Source of the DNA: CAZCPB01 sp044223975
GTDB lineage: Bacteria; Planctomycetota; Phycisphaerae; Phycisphaerales; UBA1924
NCBI GenBank assembly: GCA_044223975.1
Contig: JBGALI010000036.1
Span: 1 to 20,591, forward strand
Direction of reading: 5' to 3'
DNA: 20,591 bases
Shown here: piece by piece, positions 13,390 through 20,591 of the stretch
Layout of the letters: each line of letters starts with the position of its first letter
How positions within the stretch are numbered: the first letter of the stretch is position 1
Position numbers and translations under genes: made by a program
Notes under the pieces: model-generated
What the model was told of the DNA's origin: nothing
Database searches by the model: none
The model's input: only the letters and a program-made list of their open reading frames with translations

Positions 13390-16300
13390 TCATTCGCGCG
13401 TGAGCGTCTCATCGAGATTCAGGAGCACGTTGGCGACCACGGTCATCGAGGCGATCTCGGGCGCGTCGTAGGCCAGGCCGGTGCCCGTCGCTCCCACGCC
13501 CGCGAGGGTCGCGGCGTCGGTGGGCGTGGTGCTGTAGAAGTCGAGCGACTGGTGGTAGAGCGCGGCAAGCCGCTCAAGCTCGGCCGGGGAGGGCCGGCGG
13601 GCGGTGCAGAGGCGGAAGCCCAGCGTAAGGCGGTCGGCAAGGTCGGGCCCCGCTTCGGCGACCATCCGCCGCGCGAGGGCCCCCGCGGCTTCCACGAACT
13701 GCGGGTCGTTCAGCGTCGCCAGCACCTGCAGCGGCGTGTTGGTGCGCGGGCGGCGCGTGCACGTCAGCTCGTGGCTGGGGGCATCGAACATGACGAACAG
13801 GGGGTACGGAGCGGTGCGGCGGCTGAAGGTGTAGATGCCGCGGCGGTACTTGTCCTCGCCCTTGCTCTCGATCCACTGGTCGCTGTTGTAGATCATCGTC
13901 CACGTCCCCTCGGGCTGGGGCGGGAAGACACTCGGCCCGCCGAGCTTGGTCGAGAGCAGCCCGGACGCCTCGAGTGCGATATCGCGGATCATCTCCGCCT
14001 CGACGCGGAAGCGCGGGGCCCGCGCGAGGAGCTTGTCGGCGGGGTCGCGCTGGAGCTGTTCGGGCGTGATGCGCGACGACTGCATGTAGGTCGCGCTGGT
14101 CACGATCAGGCGGTGCATCGCCTTCATGCTCCAGCCCTGGCGGACGAACTCGGTGGCGAGCCAGTCGAGCAGCTCGGGGTGCGTGGGCGGGTCGCCCTGG
14201 GTGCCGAAGTCTTCGCTGGTCTCCGCGAGCCCCTTGCCGAAGTGCGTCTCCCACATCCTGTTCACGGCCACGCGCGAGGTGAGCGGGTTCTTGCCGTCCA
14301 CGAGCCAACGTGCGAACGTGAGGCGGTTGCCGGGGGCGGCCTTCGGGAGCTGCGGCAGGACCATCGGCGTGCCGGGCTCGACCCTGTCGCCGGGGCTGAG
14401 GAAACTGCCGCGGATGAAGACGTGGGTCTCGCGCGGCGTGTCGAGCTCCTTCAGCACCATCGCGTGGGCCGCGATCAAGGCATCGCGCTGCTTGGTGAGG
14501 GCGGCGACCTGGGCGCGGGTGTCGGCCAGGAGCGGGGTGACGGAGCGGAAGTAGTCGGCAAGCTCGCGGCTCTGCTCGGCCGTGCGAGACACGGCAGGCT
14601 TGGCCAGCAGGTCGGCGATGTGAAGCGGCACCGAGATCGATTCACGCGGCGGCGGGGTGGTGGCGGCCGAGAGGCGGAAGTGCGCGGGGTTGAGGTGGCC
14701 GCCGTAGAGATTGGCGAGTGTGACGGTGTAGACAGCGCTGGGGGCGGGGTCGATGGGCTTGGCGAGCTGGAAGAAGATCGCGTGCGGTCGCTCAGAAGTG
14801 GGGGCCACGGCCCAGCCGGTCTTGGGATCGCCGTCGATCGCGCCTCGGGCCGGCCACGGTCCGGCGCCGGCCTGCTCGAAATCGGCGACTGCGTCTGAGA
14901 AGGCGACGGGCTCGGGCTTGGCCGCGTCGGCGCCGGGCGCGGCCGCTGGTGTGCGCGTGAGCGTGAACTCGCTGAGCACGATGTTCGTGTCGTCGGGGTT
15001 TCGCCCGATGCCCTTGGTCCCATGGTCGACCATCAGCTCGAGGCGCAGCCACGCGGCTCCCGCGAGGTCTGTATCCAGGTTGACCTCGTACGTGTCCTTC
15101 TCCGGGTTGTCGCCGGATACGACGACGCTCGCGTCAGGGGCAGGCGTCAACGCCGCGCCCGAGAGCGCCTTGCCGGACTTGACGGGCAGGACGCGCCACG
15201 CGTCGCGTGCATCGGACACGGCGCGCTGCCATTCCGCGAAGGCGGCGTTGAAAGCGGGGGGATTGGCGTTGAGCTTTGCTTCTGCCGCGGCGAGTTCGGC
15301 GACGGTCTTGTCGTACTCGGCCTCACGTCCCTTGCGCGGCACGGGGATCATGGCCCCGGCGGCGCTGGAATCGAACTGGTTGGGCCGCGCGTCGGTCTCA
15401 CAGTTGTTGAAGATCGCAAAGAGGCGGTAGTAATCGGTCTGCTTGATGGGGTCGAACTTGTGGTCGTGGCACTGGGCGCAGGCGATCGTCGAGCCGAGCC
15501 AGGTGCTCGCGGTCGTGTTGACGCGGTCGATGATGGTCTCGGCACGGAATTCCTCAAGGTCGACGCCGCCCTCCTCGTTGACCATCGTGTTGCGGTGGAA
15601 GCCGGTGGCGATGAGCTGCTCGCGCGTGGGGTTGGGGACAAGGTCGCCGGCGAGCTGGTCGATCGTGAACTGGTCGAAGGGCTCATCGCGGTTGAGGGCG
15701 TCGATGACCCAGTCGCGGAACGGCCAGGCGACGCGCCGGTTGTCCTTTTCGTAGCCGTTCGTATCGCCGTAGCGTGCAAGGTCGAGCCAAGGGCGTGCGA
15801 AGCGTTCGCCGTAGCGCGGTGAAGCGAGGAGGCGATCGACCAAACGCTCGTACGCGTCGGGGCGGGTGTCGGCGAGGAACTCGTCGACTTCCTTCATGGA
15901 AGGGGGAAGGCCGATGAGATCGAGGCTTACGCGGCGGATGAGCGTCTCTCGGTCGGCCTGCGGCGACGGCTTCAGGCCCTCGGACTCGAGCCGGGCGAGG
16001 ACGAAATTGTCTATCGGATTTCGCGGCCAGTAGGTGTCGTTCACCGCGGGAGGGCTGGTGCGCACAGGCGGGCGGTAGGCCCAGTGCCAGTGTTCGCCGG
16101 GCTTGGAGTCGCTGAACACGGCGCCCTGGTCGATCCAGGCGCGGAGAGTCTTGATGAACTCCGCGTCGAGCGCGCCACCCTTGGGCGGCATCTGCTTGCC
16201 CGGGACCTGGCCCGAAATCATTGCGATGAGGTAGCTGTCGGCGGACTTGCCAGCGACGAGCGCGGGCTTGCCCGATTTGCCACCCCGGAGTGCCGCGGCA

Positions 16301-17004
16301 CGGGTTTCGAGCGAAAAACCGGATTCGGGCTTGGAGCCGGAGTGGCACTGGTAACAGCGCCGCGCGAAGATGGGGCGCACATCGCGCTCAAAGTCGATCT
16401 TGGCTGCACCTGAGACCAAGGTGACGGGCGGGGCGGCCATGGAAGGGAAGAGCTGCGCCAAAGCGCGCTCGGTGTAGTCTTGGCCGTAGACCAGCGTGCC
16501 GCCGAGGTGACCGGTGATGGCAACGCTGATTGCCGCCAGCACAAGGAAGAATCGGTACCACGCAAAGGGGTAGTGCGTGCCGCGCGCCCGCGCCAGCGGG
16601 GCGAGGAGCGCCGCGATCAGAGCGACCCCGGCAACGGCGATCCCGAGCCAGCGGTGGGCAAAGAGGATGCTCGTGTCGGTCCCGCTGTGCCCGGACGTGA
16701 TGGCGTCGGACCAGCCCAAGGCCGCGGCGGCGACGGCTCCGGCCGCTCCGAGGATGGTGCAGGCGAGGGCTGGTGTCGAGGGGGTGCGTGCGCCGCGGCG
16801 GAAGCGGATGAACTCGAGGAACGCGGCGGCGATGAGCAGCGCGATAGGGAAGTGCACGATGACGGGGTGGAGCTTGCCCGAGAAAAGCCAGAGCCGGTCG
16901 GCGAGGGGGGCGATGGAGTCGGCTGCGCCCGCGCGAGTTGCCGTGATCGAGAGCGCCGCCAAGGCGAGCAGGGTGGGAGTACGTTTGGCGGGAGCGTCGT
17001 GCAT
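13390..17004 (-). CDS. PSD1-type multidomain protein with c-type heme motifs
   Basis: Large planctomycete envelope protein of unknown biochemical role. An N-terminal signal-like helix is followed by a membrane domain beginning LHPVIVHFPIALLIAA, resembling DUF2231, with about four helices. Next comes a planctomycete cytochrome c domain with heme motif CYQCH near residue 217. DUF1549 follows from about 325 to 540 and holds a second CxxCH (CAQCHDHKFDP, near 509). A beta-rich middle region leads to DUF1553 from about 890 (RLTFARWLVDGKNPLTSRVAVNRMWETHFGKGL). I chose the ATG at 17004 because TACACT ends 8 nt upstream; the ATG at 17010 is possible. At about 1204 residues it is complete. It heads an operon with the DUF1501 gene. 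Confidence 0.9.
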   Translation of the reverse strand: MHDAPAKRTPTLLALAALSITATRAGAADSIAPLADRLWLFSGKLHPVIVHFPIALLIAAAFLEFIRFRRGARTPSTPALACTILGAAGAVAAAALGWSDAITSGHSGTDTSILFAHRWLGIAVAGVALIAALLAPLARARGTHYPFAWYRFFLVLAAISVAITGHLGGTLVYGQDYTERALAQLFPSMAAPPVTLVSGAAKIDFERDVRPIFARRCYQCHSGSKPESGFSLETRAAALRGGKSGKPALVAGKSADSYLIAMISGQVPGKQMPPKGGALDAEFIKTLRAWIDQGAVFSDSKPGEHWHWAYRPPVRTSPPAVNDTYWPRNPIDNFVLARLESEGLKPSPQADRETLIRRVSLDLIGLPPSMKEVDEFLADTRPDAYERLVDRLLASPRYGERFARPWLDLARYGDTNGYEKDNRRVAWPFRDWVIDALNRDEPFDQFTIDQLAGDLVPNPTREQLIATGFHRNTMVNEEGGVDLEEFRAETIIDRVNTTASTWLGSTIACAQCHDHKFDPIKQTDYYRLFAIFNNCETDARPNQFDSSAAGAMIPVPRKGREAEYDKTVAELAAAEAKLNANPPAFNAAFAEWQRAVSDARDAWRVLPVKSGKALSGAALTPAPDASVVVSGDNPEKDTYEVNLDTDLAGAAWLRLELMVDHGTKGIGRNPDDTNIVLSEFTLTRTPAAAPGADAAKPEPVAFSDAVADFEQAGAGPWPARGAIDGDPKTGWAVAPTSERPHAIFFQLAKPIDPAPSAVYTVTLANLYGGHLNPAHFRLSAATTPPPRESISVPLHIADLLAKPAVSRTAEQSRELADYFRSVTPLLADTRAQVAALTKQRDALIAAHAMVLKELDTPRETHVFIRGSFLSPGDRVEPGTPMVLPQLPKAAPGNRLTFARWLVDGKNPLTSRVAVNRMWETHFGKGLAETSEDFGTQGDPPTHPELLDWLATEFVRQGWSMKAMHRLIVTSATYMQSSRITPEQLQRDPADKLLARAPRFRVEAEMIRDIALEASGLLSTKLGGPSVFPPQPEGTWTMIYNSDQWIESKGEDKYRRGIYTFSRRTAPYPLFVMFDAPSHELTCTRRPRTNTPLQVLATLNDPQFVEAAGALARRMVAEAGPDLADRLTLGFRLCTARRPSPAELERLAALYHQSLDFYSTTPTDAATLAGVGATGTGLAYDAPEIASMTVVANVLLNLDETLTRE

Positions 17005-17018
17005 CAGCATCCAGTGTA
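17005..17018 (-). promoter_or_regulatory. -10 box for the PSD1 operon
   Basis: Minus-strand TACACT (17018-17013) lies 8 nt before the ATG at 17004 and only 2 nt before the ATG at 17010, which favours the inner start on a leaderless mRNA. Confidence 0.45.
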
Positions 17019-17073
17019 CAGGCAAGGCGGGTGTGCAAGCCACGATTGTCGACCGGCCGCCGCCGGGGCGAGG

Positions 17074-17102
17074 TTGAGGATCAGGGCCGGCGCGGGTAGC
17101 GT
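17074..17102 (+). promoter_or_regulatory. Candidate promoter of the tricorn-type protease gene
   Basis: TTGAGG (17074-17079), a 17-nt spacer and TAGCGT (17097-17102) predict a start near 17109 and an approximately 49-nt leader. CAGGAG at 17147-17152 then serves the ATG at 17158. Confidence 0.5.
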
Positions 17103-17157
17103 GTCGCCCTGACGTCGAGTCGATTCCCGGGCGGCCTTGGAAGGTACAGGAGTGCGT

Positions 17158-20100
17158 ATGCGTATTCGATCGGTTGCCGTGCTCGGATTAGTGCTGGCCG
17201 CTGGCTCCGCGCACGCGGGCACCCAGGGCTACTACCGCACAGCGTGCATTGCCAAGGACACGATCGTGTTCGGGGCCGAAGGGGACCTGTGGAAGGTGCC
17301 CCTGACCGGCGGCGTCGCGGTGCGGATCACGACGCACGCGGGCGATGAAGGCTCGCCGCGGGTTTCGGCGGACGGTTCCACGCTGGCGTTTACGGCGCAG
17401 TACGAGGGCCCGACCGAGGTGTACACCATGCCGCTTGGGCAGGGAACCGCGACGCTTCCGACGCGGTGGACGTTTGAGGGGGGGCGTGCGTCGGTGTCGG
17501 GGTGGACGCCCGACGGCAGGCTGATGTACGCGACCGACCACTATTCGACCATCCCCAACGCGCAGATGTTCATCATCGATCCGCGCGCCGGGGATCACGC
17601 GGGTACGCGCGAAGCCGTGCCGCTGTGGCAGGCGTCGGCGGGGACGTACGACGATTCCGGGAAGGTGCTGTACTTCACACGCCTTGCGTTCCAGGGGAGC
17701 CAGACGCGGCGGTACAAGGGCGGGACGGCGCAGAACCTCTGGAAGTTCGATGCGTCGGCGCCCAACGCCGAGGCGATGGCGCTGACGAGCGACTATCCCG
17801 GGACCAGCAAGGACCCGATGTGGTGGAAGGGACGCGTGTACTTCGCGACCGATCGCGACGGAACGATGAACATCTGGTCCATGGGCCCCGACGGCAAGGA
17901 CCTCAAGCAGCACACGAGGCACTCGGGGTTCGAGGTCGCCTCGCCGACGCTGTCGGACGGGAAGATCGCGTACCAGCTCGGCGCGGACATCCACGTGCTC
18001 GACCTGAACGGTGACAAGGACACGGCGGTGCCCATCTCGCTCGAGTCGGACCTGGACCAGACGCGCGAGCGGTGGGTGCCCAAGCCGATCGAGTACATGA
18101 CCAGCGTGCACCCCTCGCAGGACGGGGATCGCGTGGCGATCACGGCGCGCGGGCGCGTGTTCGTGGCGCCGCACCGGCAGGGGCGGCTGGTTGAAGTGGC
18201 GAGGAAGGAAGGCGTCCGCTACCGCGCGGCACGATTCATGCCCGACGGCAAGTCGGTGGTCGCCATGTCCGACGAGTCGGGAGAGGTTGAGCTCTGGCTC
18301 CTCCCGGGCAACGGCGTCGGCCAGGCCAGGCAGCTCACGAGCGACGGTGATGTGCTTCGGTGGGATGTGCTCCCCTCGCCCGATGGATCGAAGATCGCCC
18401 ACACCGACAAGAACTACCGGCTGTGGATCACGGACGTCAATACCGGCACGAGCACCAAGGTCGATCAGTCGAACATCGACAACCTAACGGACCTGGCGTG
18501 GTCGCCCGACGGCCGGTACCTCGCGTACGCGGCACCGGCGGACAACACCAACACCCGCGTCAAGGTCTACGACACCGTCGGCGGACAGGCGAACTTCGTG
18601 ACCAGCGACCGGTTCGTGAGCACCAGCCCCGCCTGGAGCCCCGACGGCCAGTGGATGTACCTCCTTTCGGACCGCAATCTCTCGTCGGATGTGCCCAGCC
18701 CGTGGGGGTACATGCAGCCCGAGCCGTTCTTCGACAAAACGAGCAAGATCTACGCCGTGCCGCTCAAGGAAGGGCTGCGCTCGCCGTGGGCTCCGAAGGA
18801 TGAACTCCAGCCTAAGAAGGACGACAAGGCCAAGGACGACGCCAAGAAGGATGATGGCAAGAAGGACGATGCGAAGAAGGACGAAGGAAAGAAGGACGAG
18901 GCCAAGAAGGAAGACGACAAAAAGAAGCCCGAGGTCGTGATCGAGTGGCCGGGGATCGAGAAGCGGCTGATCGACGTGCCTCTGGGACCGGGGAACTACT
19001 CGAAGCTGATCGTGACGGACAAGGCGATTTTCTTTGCGTCCGCGGACGGGACGGGTGAGAAGAAGACGCACCTGGCCGGGGCGACGATCACCAACGAGAA
19101 CCCCGAGATCAAGACCTTCCTTCAGGACATCAAGAGTTACGAGCCCAGCGCGGACCTCAAGAAGCTGATGGTGCACAAGGGCGATGCCGTGTACATCATC
19201 GACGCGTCCGTAGCGGACAAGGTCGATCTTGACAAGAAGAACGTGGTCCTGAACAACTGGACGTTGTCGGTGATCCCGCGCGAGGAATGGCGGCAGATGT
19301 TCACCGAGGCCTGGCGCCTCGAGCGCGACTACTTCTACGACACCAAGATGCACGGAGTGGACTGGAAGGAAGTCCTGGCGAAGTACCGGCCGCTCGTCGA
19401 CCGCGTGACGACGCGCGCCGAGCTCGGGGACGTGATCGCCCAGATGGTGAGCGAACTCTCCGCGCTGCACACGTTCGTGCGCGGCGGGGATATCCGGGAA
19501 GGGGAGGACCAGATCGCGCTCGCGTCGTTGGGCGCTGTGCTCGAGCGCGATGCGGCCCGCGGCGGGTGGCGCGTCGGGCACGTGTACAGGTCAGACCCGG
19601 ACCAGCCCGAACGGGCGTCGGCGCTCGCACGCCCCGGCGTGAACGTCGGCGACGGCGACGTGATCGAGATGATCAACGGCGTACCGACTCTTTCGGTTCC
19701 CGACTACCGCCAGCTCCTCCGCGGCAAGGCGGGGGCGCAGGTGCTGCTCCGCGTCAAGCCCGCGGCGGGCGGCGATTCCAGAGACGTCATCGTCGTCCCG
19801 ATGAATTCGGGCGCGGCCGCGGACCTGAGGTACCACGAGTGGGAGTACACCCGCCGGCTTGAGGTGGAGAAGGAGTCGGACAGCCAGATCGGGTACCTGC
19901 ACCTCCGCGCGATGGGCACGGGGGACTACTCCGACTTCGCACGCGGCTACTACCCGGTGTTCAACCGCGCGGGGCTCATCATCGACGTGCGCCACAACCG
20001 CGGCGGCAACATCGACAGCTGGGTGCTCAGCCGCCTGCTGCGGAAGGTGTGGTTCTACTGGAGCGACCGCGTCGGCAACCCGCCGAACTGGAACATGCAG

Positions 20101-20505
20101 TACGCCTTCCGCGGGCACGTCGCGGTGCTGTGCGACGAGCGCACGGCCTCGGACGGCGAGGCCTTCAGCGAAGGCATCAAGCGATTGAAGATCGGCAAGG
20201 TCTTCGGCACCCGCACGTGGGGCGGGGAGATCTGGCTGAGCTCGAACAATTTCCTCGTCGACCGCGGCATCGCGACCGCGGCGGAGTCCGGCGTGTACGG
20301 ACCGGAAGGTCAGTGGCTCATCGAAGGCCACGGCGTCGAGCCCGATGTGATGGTGGACAACCTGCCGCACGCGGCGTTCAAGGGCGAGGATGCGCAGCTC
20401 AAAGCCGCGATCGAGTACCTCAAGCAGAAGATCAAGGACGAGCCCCTGCCCCCGCTTGCCGCGCCGGCCAAGCCCGACAAGTCATTCAAGGGCGGCGTCA
20501 GGTGA
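17158..20505 (+). CDS. Tricorn-type S41 peptidase, secreted
   Basis: Probable large serine protease degrading peptides in the periplasm. Residues 1-20 (MRIRSVAVLGLVLAAGSAHA) form a clean signal peptide. Repeated beta-propeller-like motifs (SPRVSADGSTLAFTA, DLAWSPDGRYLAYAA, PAWSPDGQWMYLLSD) occupy the first half. A Lys/Asp pentapeptide repeat lies at 553-592. A helical region (EEWRQMFTEAWRLERDYFYD) precedes a PDZ-like segment near 795-870 and the S41 catalytic domain. Likely catalytic residues are His771 (SALHTF), Ser998 (TASDGEAF) and Glu1061 (GVEPDV), in the order and rough spacing of Thermoplasma tricorn. At 1115 residues it is slightly longer than that enzyme. The ATG at 17158 is chosen for CAGGAG 5 nt upstream and the signal peptide. 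Confidence 0.93.
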   Translation: MRIRSVAVLGLVLAAGSAHAGTQGYYRTACIAKDTIVFGAEGDLWKVPLTGGVAVRITTHAGDEGSPRVSADGSTLAFTAQYEGPTEVYTMPLGQGTATLPTRWTFEGGRASVSGWTPDGRLMYATDHYSTIPNAQMFIIDPRAGDHAGTREAVPLWQASAGTYDDSGKVLYFTRLAFQGSQTRRYKGGTAQNLWKFDASAPNAEAMALTSDYPGTSKDPMWWKGRVYFATDRDGTMNIWSMGPDGKDLKQHTRHSGFEVASPTLSDGKIAYQLGADIHVLDLNGDKDTAVPISLESDLDQTRERWVPKPIEYMTSVHPSQDGDRVAITARGRVFVAPHRQGRLVEVARKEGVRYRAARFMPDGKSVVAMSDESGEVELWLLPGNGVGQARQLTSDGDVLRWDVLPSPDGSKIAHTDKNYRLWITDVNTGTSTKVDQSNIDNLTDLAWSPDGRYLAYAAPADNTNTRVKVYDTVGGQANFVTSDRFVSTSPAWSPDGQWMYLLSDRNLSSDVPSPWGYMQPEPFFDKTSKIYAVPLKEGLRSPWAPKDELQPKKDDKAKDDAKKDDGKKDDAKKDEGKKDEAKKEDDKKKPEVVIEWPGIEKRLIDVPLGPGNYSKLIVTDKAIFFASADGTGEKKTHLAGATITNENPEIKTFLQDIKSYEPSADLKKLMVHKGDAVYIIDASVADKVDLDKKNVVLNNWTLSVIPREEWRQMFTEAWRLERDYFYDTKMHGVDWKEVLAKYRPLVDRVTTRAELGDVIAQMVSELSALHTFVRGGDIREGEDQIALASLGAVLERDAARGGWRVGHVYRSDPDQPERASALARPGVNVGDGDVIEMINGVPTLSVPDYRQLLRGKAGAQVLLRVKPAAGGDSRDVIVVPMNSGAAADLRYHEWEYTRRLEVEKESDSQIGYLHLRAMGTGDYSDFARGYYPVFNRAGLIIDVRHNRGGNIDSWVLSRLLRKVWFYWSDRVGNPPNWNMQYAFRGHVAVLCDERTASDGEAFSEGIKRLKIGKVFGTRTWGGEIWLSSNNFLVDRGIATAAESGVYGPEGQWLIEGHGVEPDVMVDNLPHAAFKGEDAQLKAAIEYLKQKIKDEPLPPLAAPAKPDKSFKGGVR
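18814..18933 (+). repeat. 15-bp tandem repeat coding for KKDDx units
   Basis: Eight successive pentapeptides (KKDDK, AKDDA, KKDDG, KKDDA, KKDEG, KKDEA, KKEDD, KKKPE) form a highly charged segment inside the tricorn-type protease. The DNA is repetitive as well, making it a likely site of length change. Confidence 0.85.
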
Positions 20506-20531
20506 TCCTCGGTGGAGGATGCCGGAAAAGA

Positions 20532-20560
20532 ACAGGCCCGGGCGCTGTGCCCGGGCCTGT
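20532..20560. terminator. Strong hairpin after the tricorn-type gene
   Basis: A perfect 12-bp GC-rich stem (20532-20543 with 20549-20560) closes a 5-nt loop 26 nt past the stop codon. An A-rich stretch precedes it, but no T-tract follows on the plus strand. Probably a terminator for this gene, or a bidirectional one. Confidence 0.7.
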
Positions 20561-20591
20561 GGAGCAATCGAATGATCGCCGCGTGGCGTGA

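Noticed and set aside
13552..14898. Long plus-strand open frame of about 450 codons
   Set aside because: It is antisense to the DUF1553 region of the PSD1 protein, without motifs of its own.

Overview
The window is GC-rich bacterial chromosome, most likely from Planctomycetota, probably a Phycisphaerae-type organism. The strongest markers are a PSD1-type giant protein (planctomycete cytochrome c, DUF1549 and DUF1553 domains) next to a Tat-exported DUF1501 protein, and two small membrane proteins ending in the CxxCGY...CPEC zinc ribbon common in this group. The class-level placement is inference.

Layout. (1) 96-3000, minus strand: two small membrane proteins followed by an asparagine synthetase whose reading frame carries a palindromic repeat. 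(2) 3066-4238, plus: an actinobacterial-type xylose isomerase with no xylose operon. (3) 4102-6056, minus: small membrane protein, orphan DNA methyltransferase, larger membrane protein; 6112-6414, minus, is another small membrane protein. (4) 6512-7122, plus: a ParD/ParE-like toxin-antitoxin pair whose toxin stop abuts the stop of a convergent UDP-glucose dehydrogenase (7123-8484, minus). (5) 8603-9502, plus: a SAM methyltransferase. (6) 9500-11230: a repeat-rich stretch with octamer repeats, a second copy of the asnB repeat, zinc-ribbon membrane proteins, gene remnants and a REP-associated transposase (RAYT) between two mirror-image hairpin arrays. (7) 11893-17004, minus: the PSD1/DUF1501 pair. 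(8) 17158-20505, plus: a secreted tricorn-type protease followed by a strong hairpin.

The most striking pattern is regulatory. Ten proposed starts have a TANNNT hexamer ending 6-9 nt before the start codon, seven of them exactly 6 nt. That places the expected transcription start on or next to the first base of the start codon, so these genes look leaderless. Operon-internal genes and two genes with untranslated leaders use Shine-Dalgarno-like sequences or translational coupling instead. The same geometry at the RAYT gene points to an ATC codon where homologues would be expected to have ATG.

The genes do not form one pathway. Likely functional units are the toxin-antitoxin pair, the PSD1/DUF1501 pair and the RAYT with its hairpins. 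All functions are read from motifs by eye; no database search was run.
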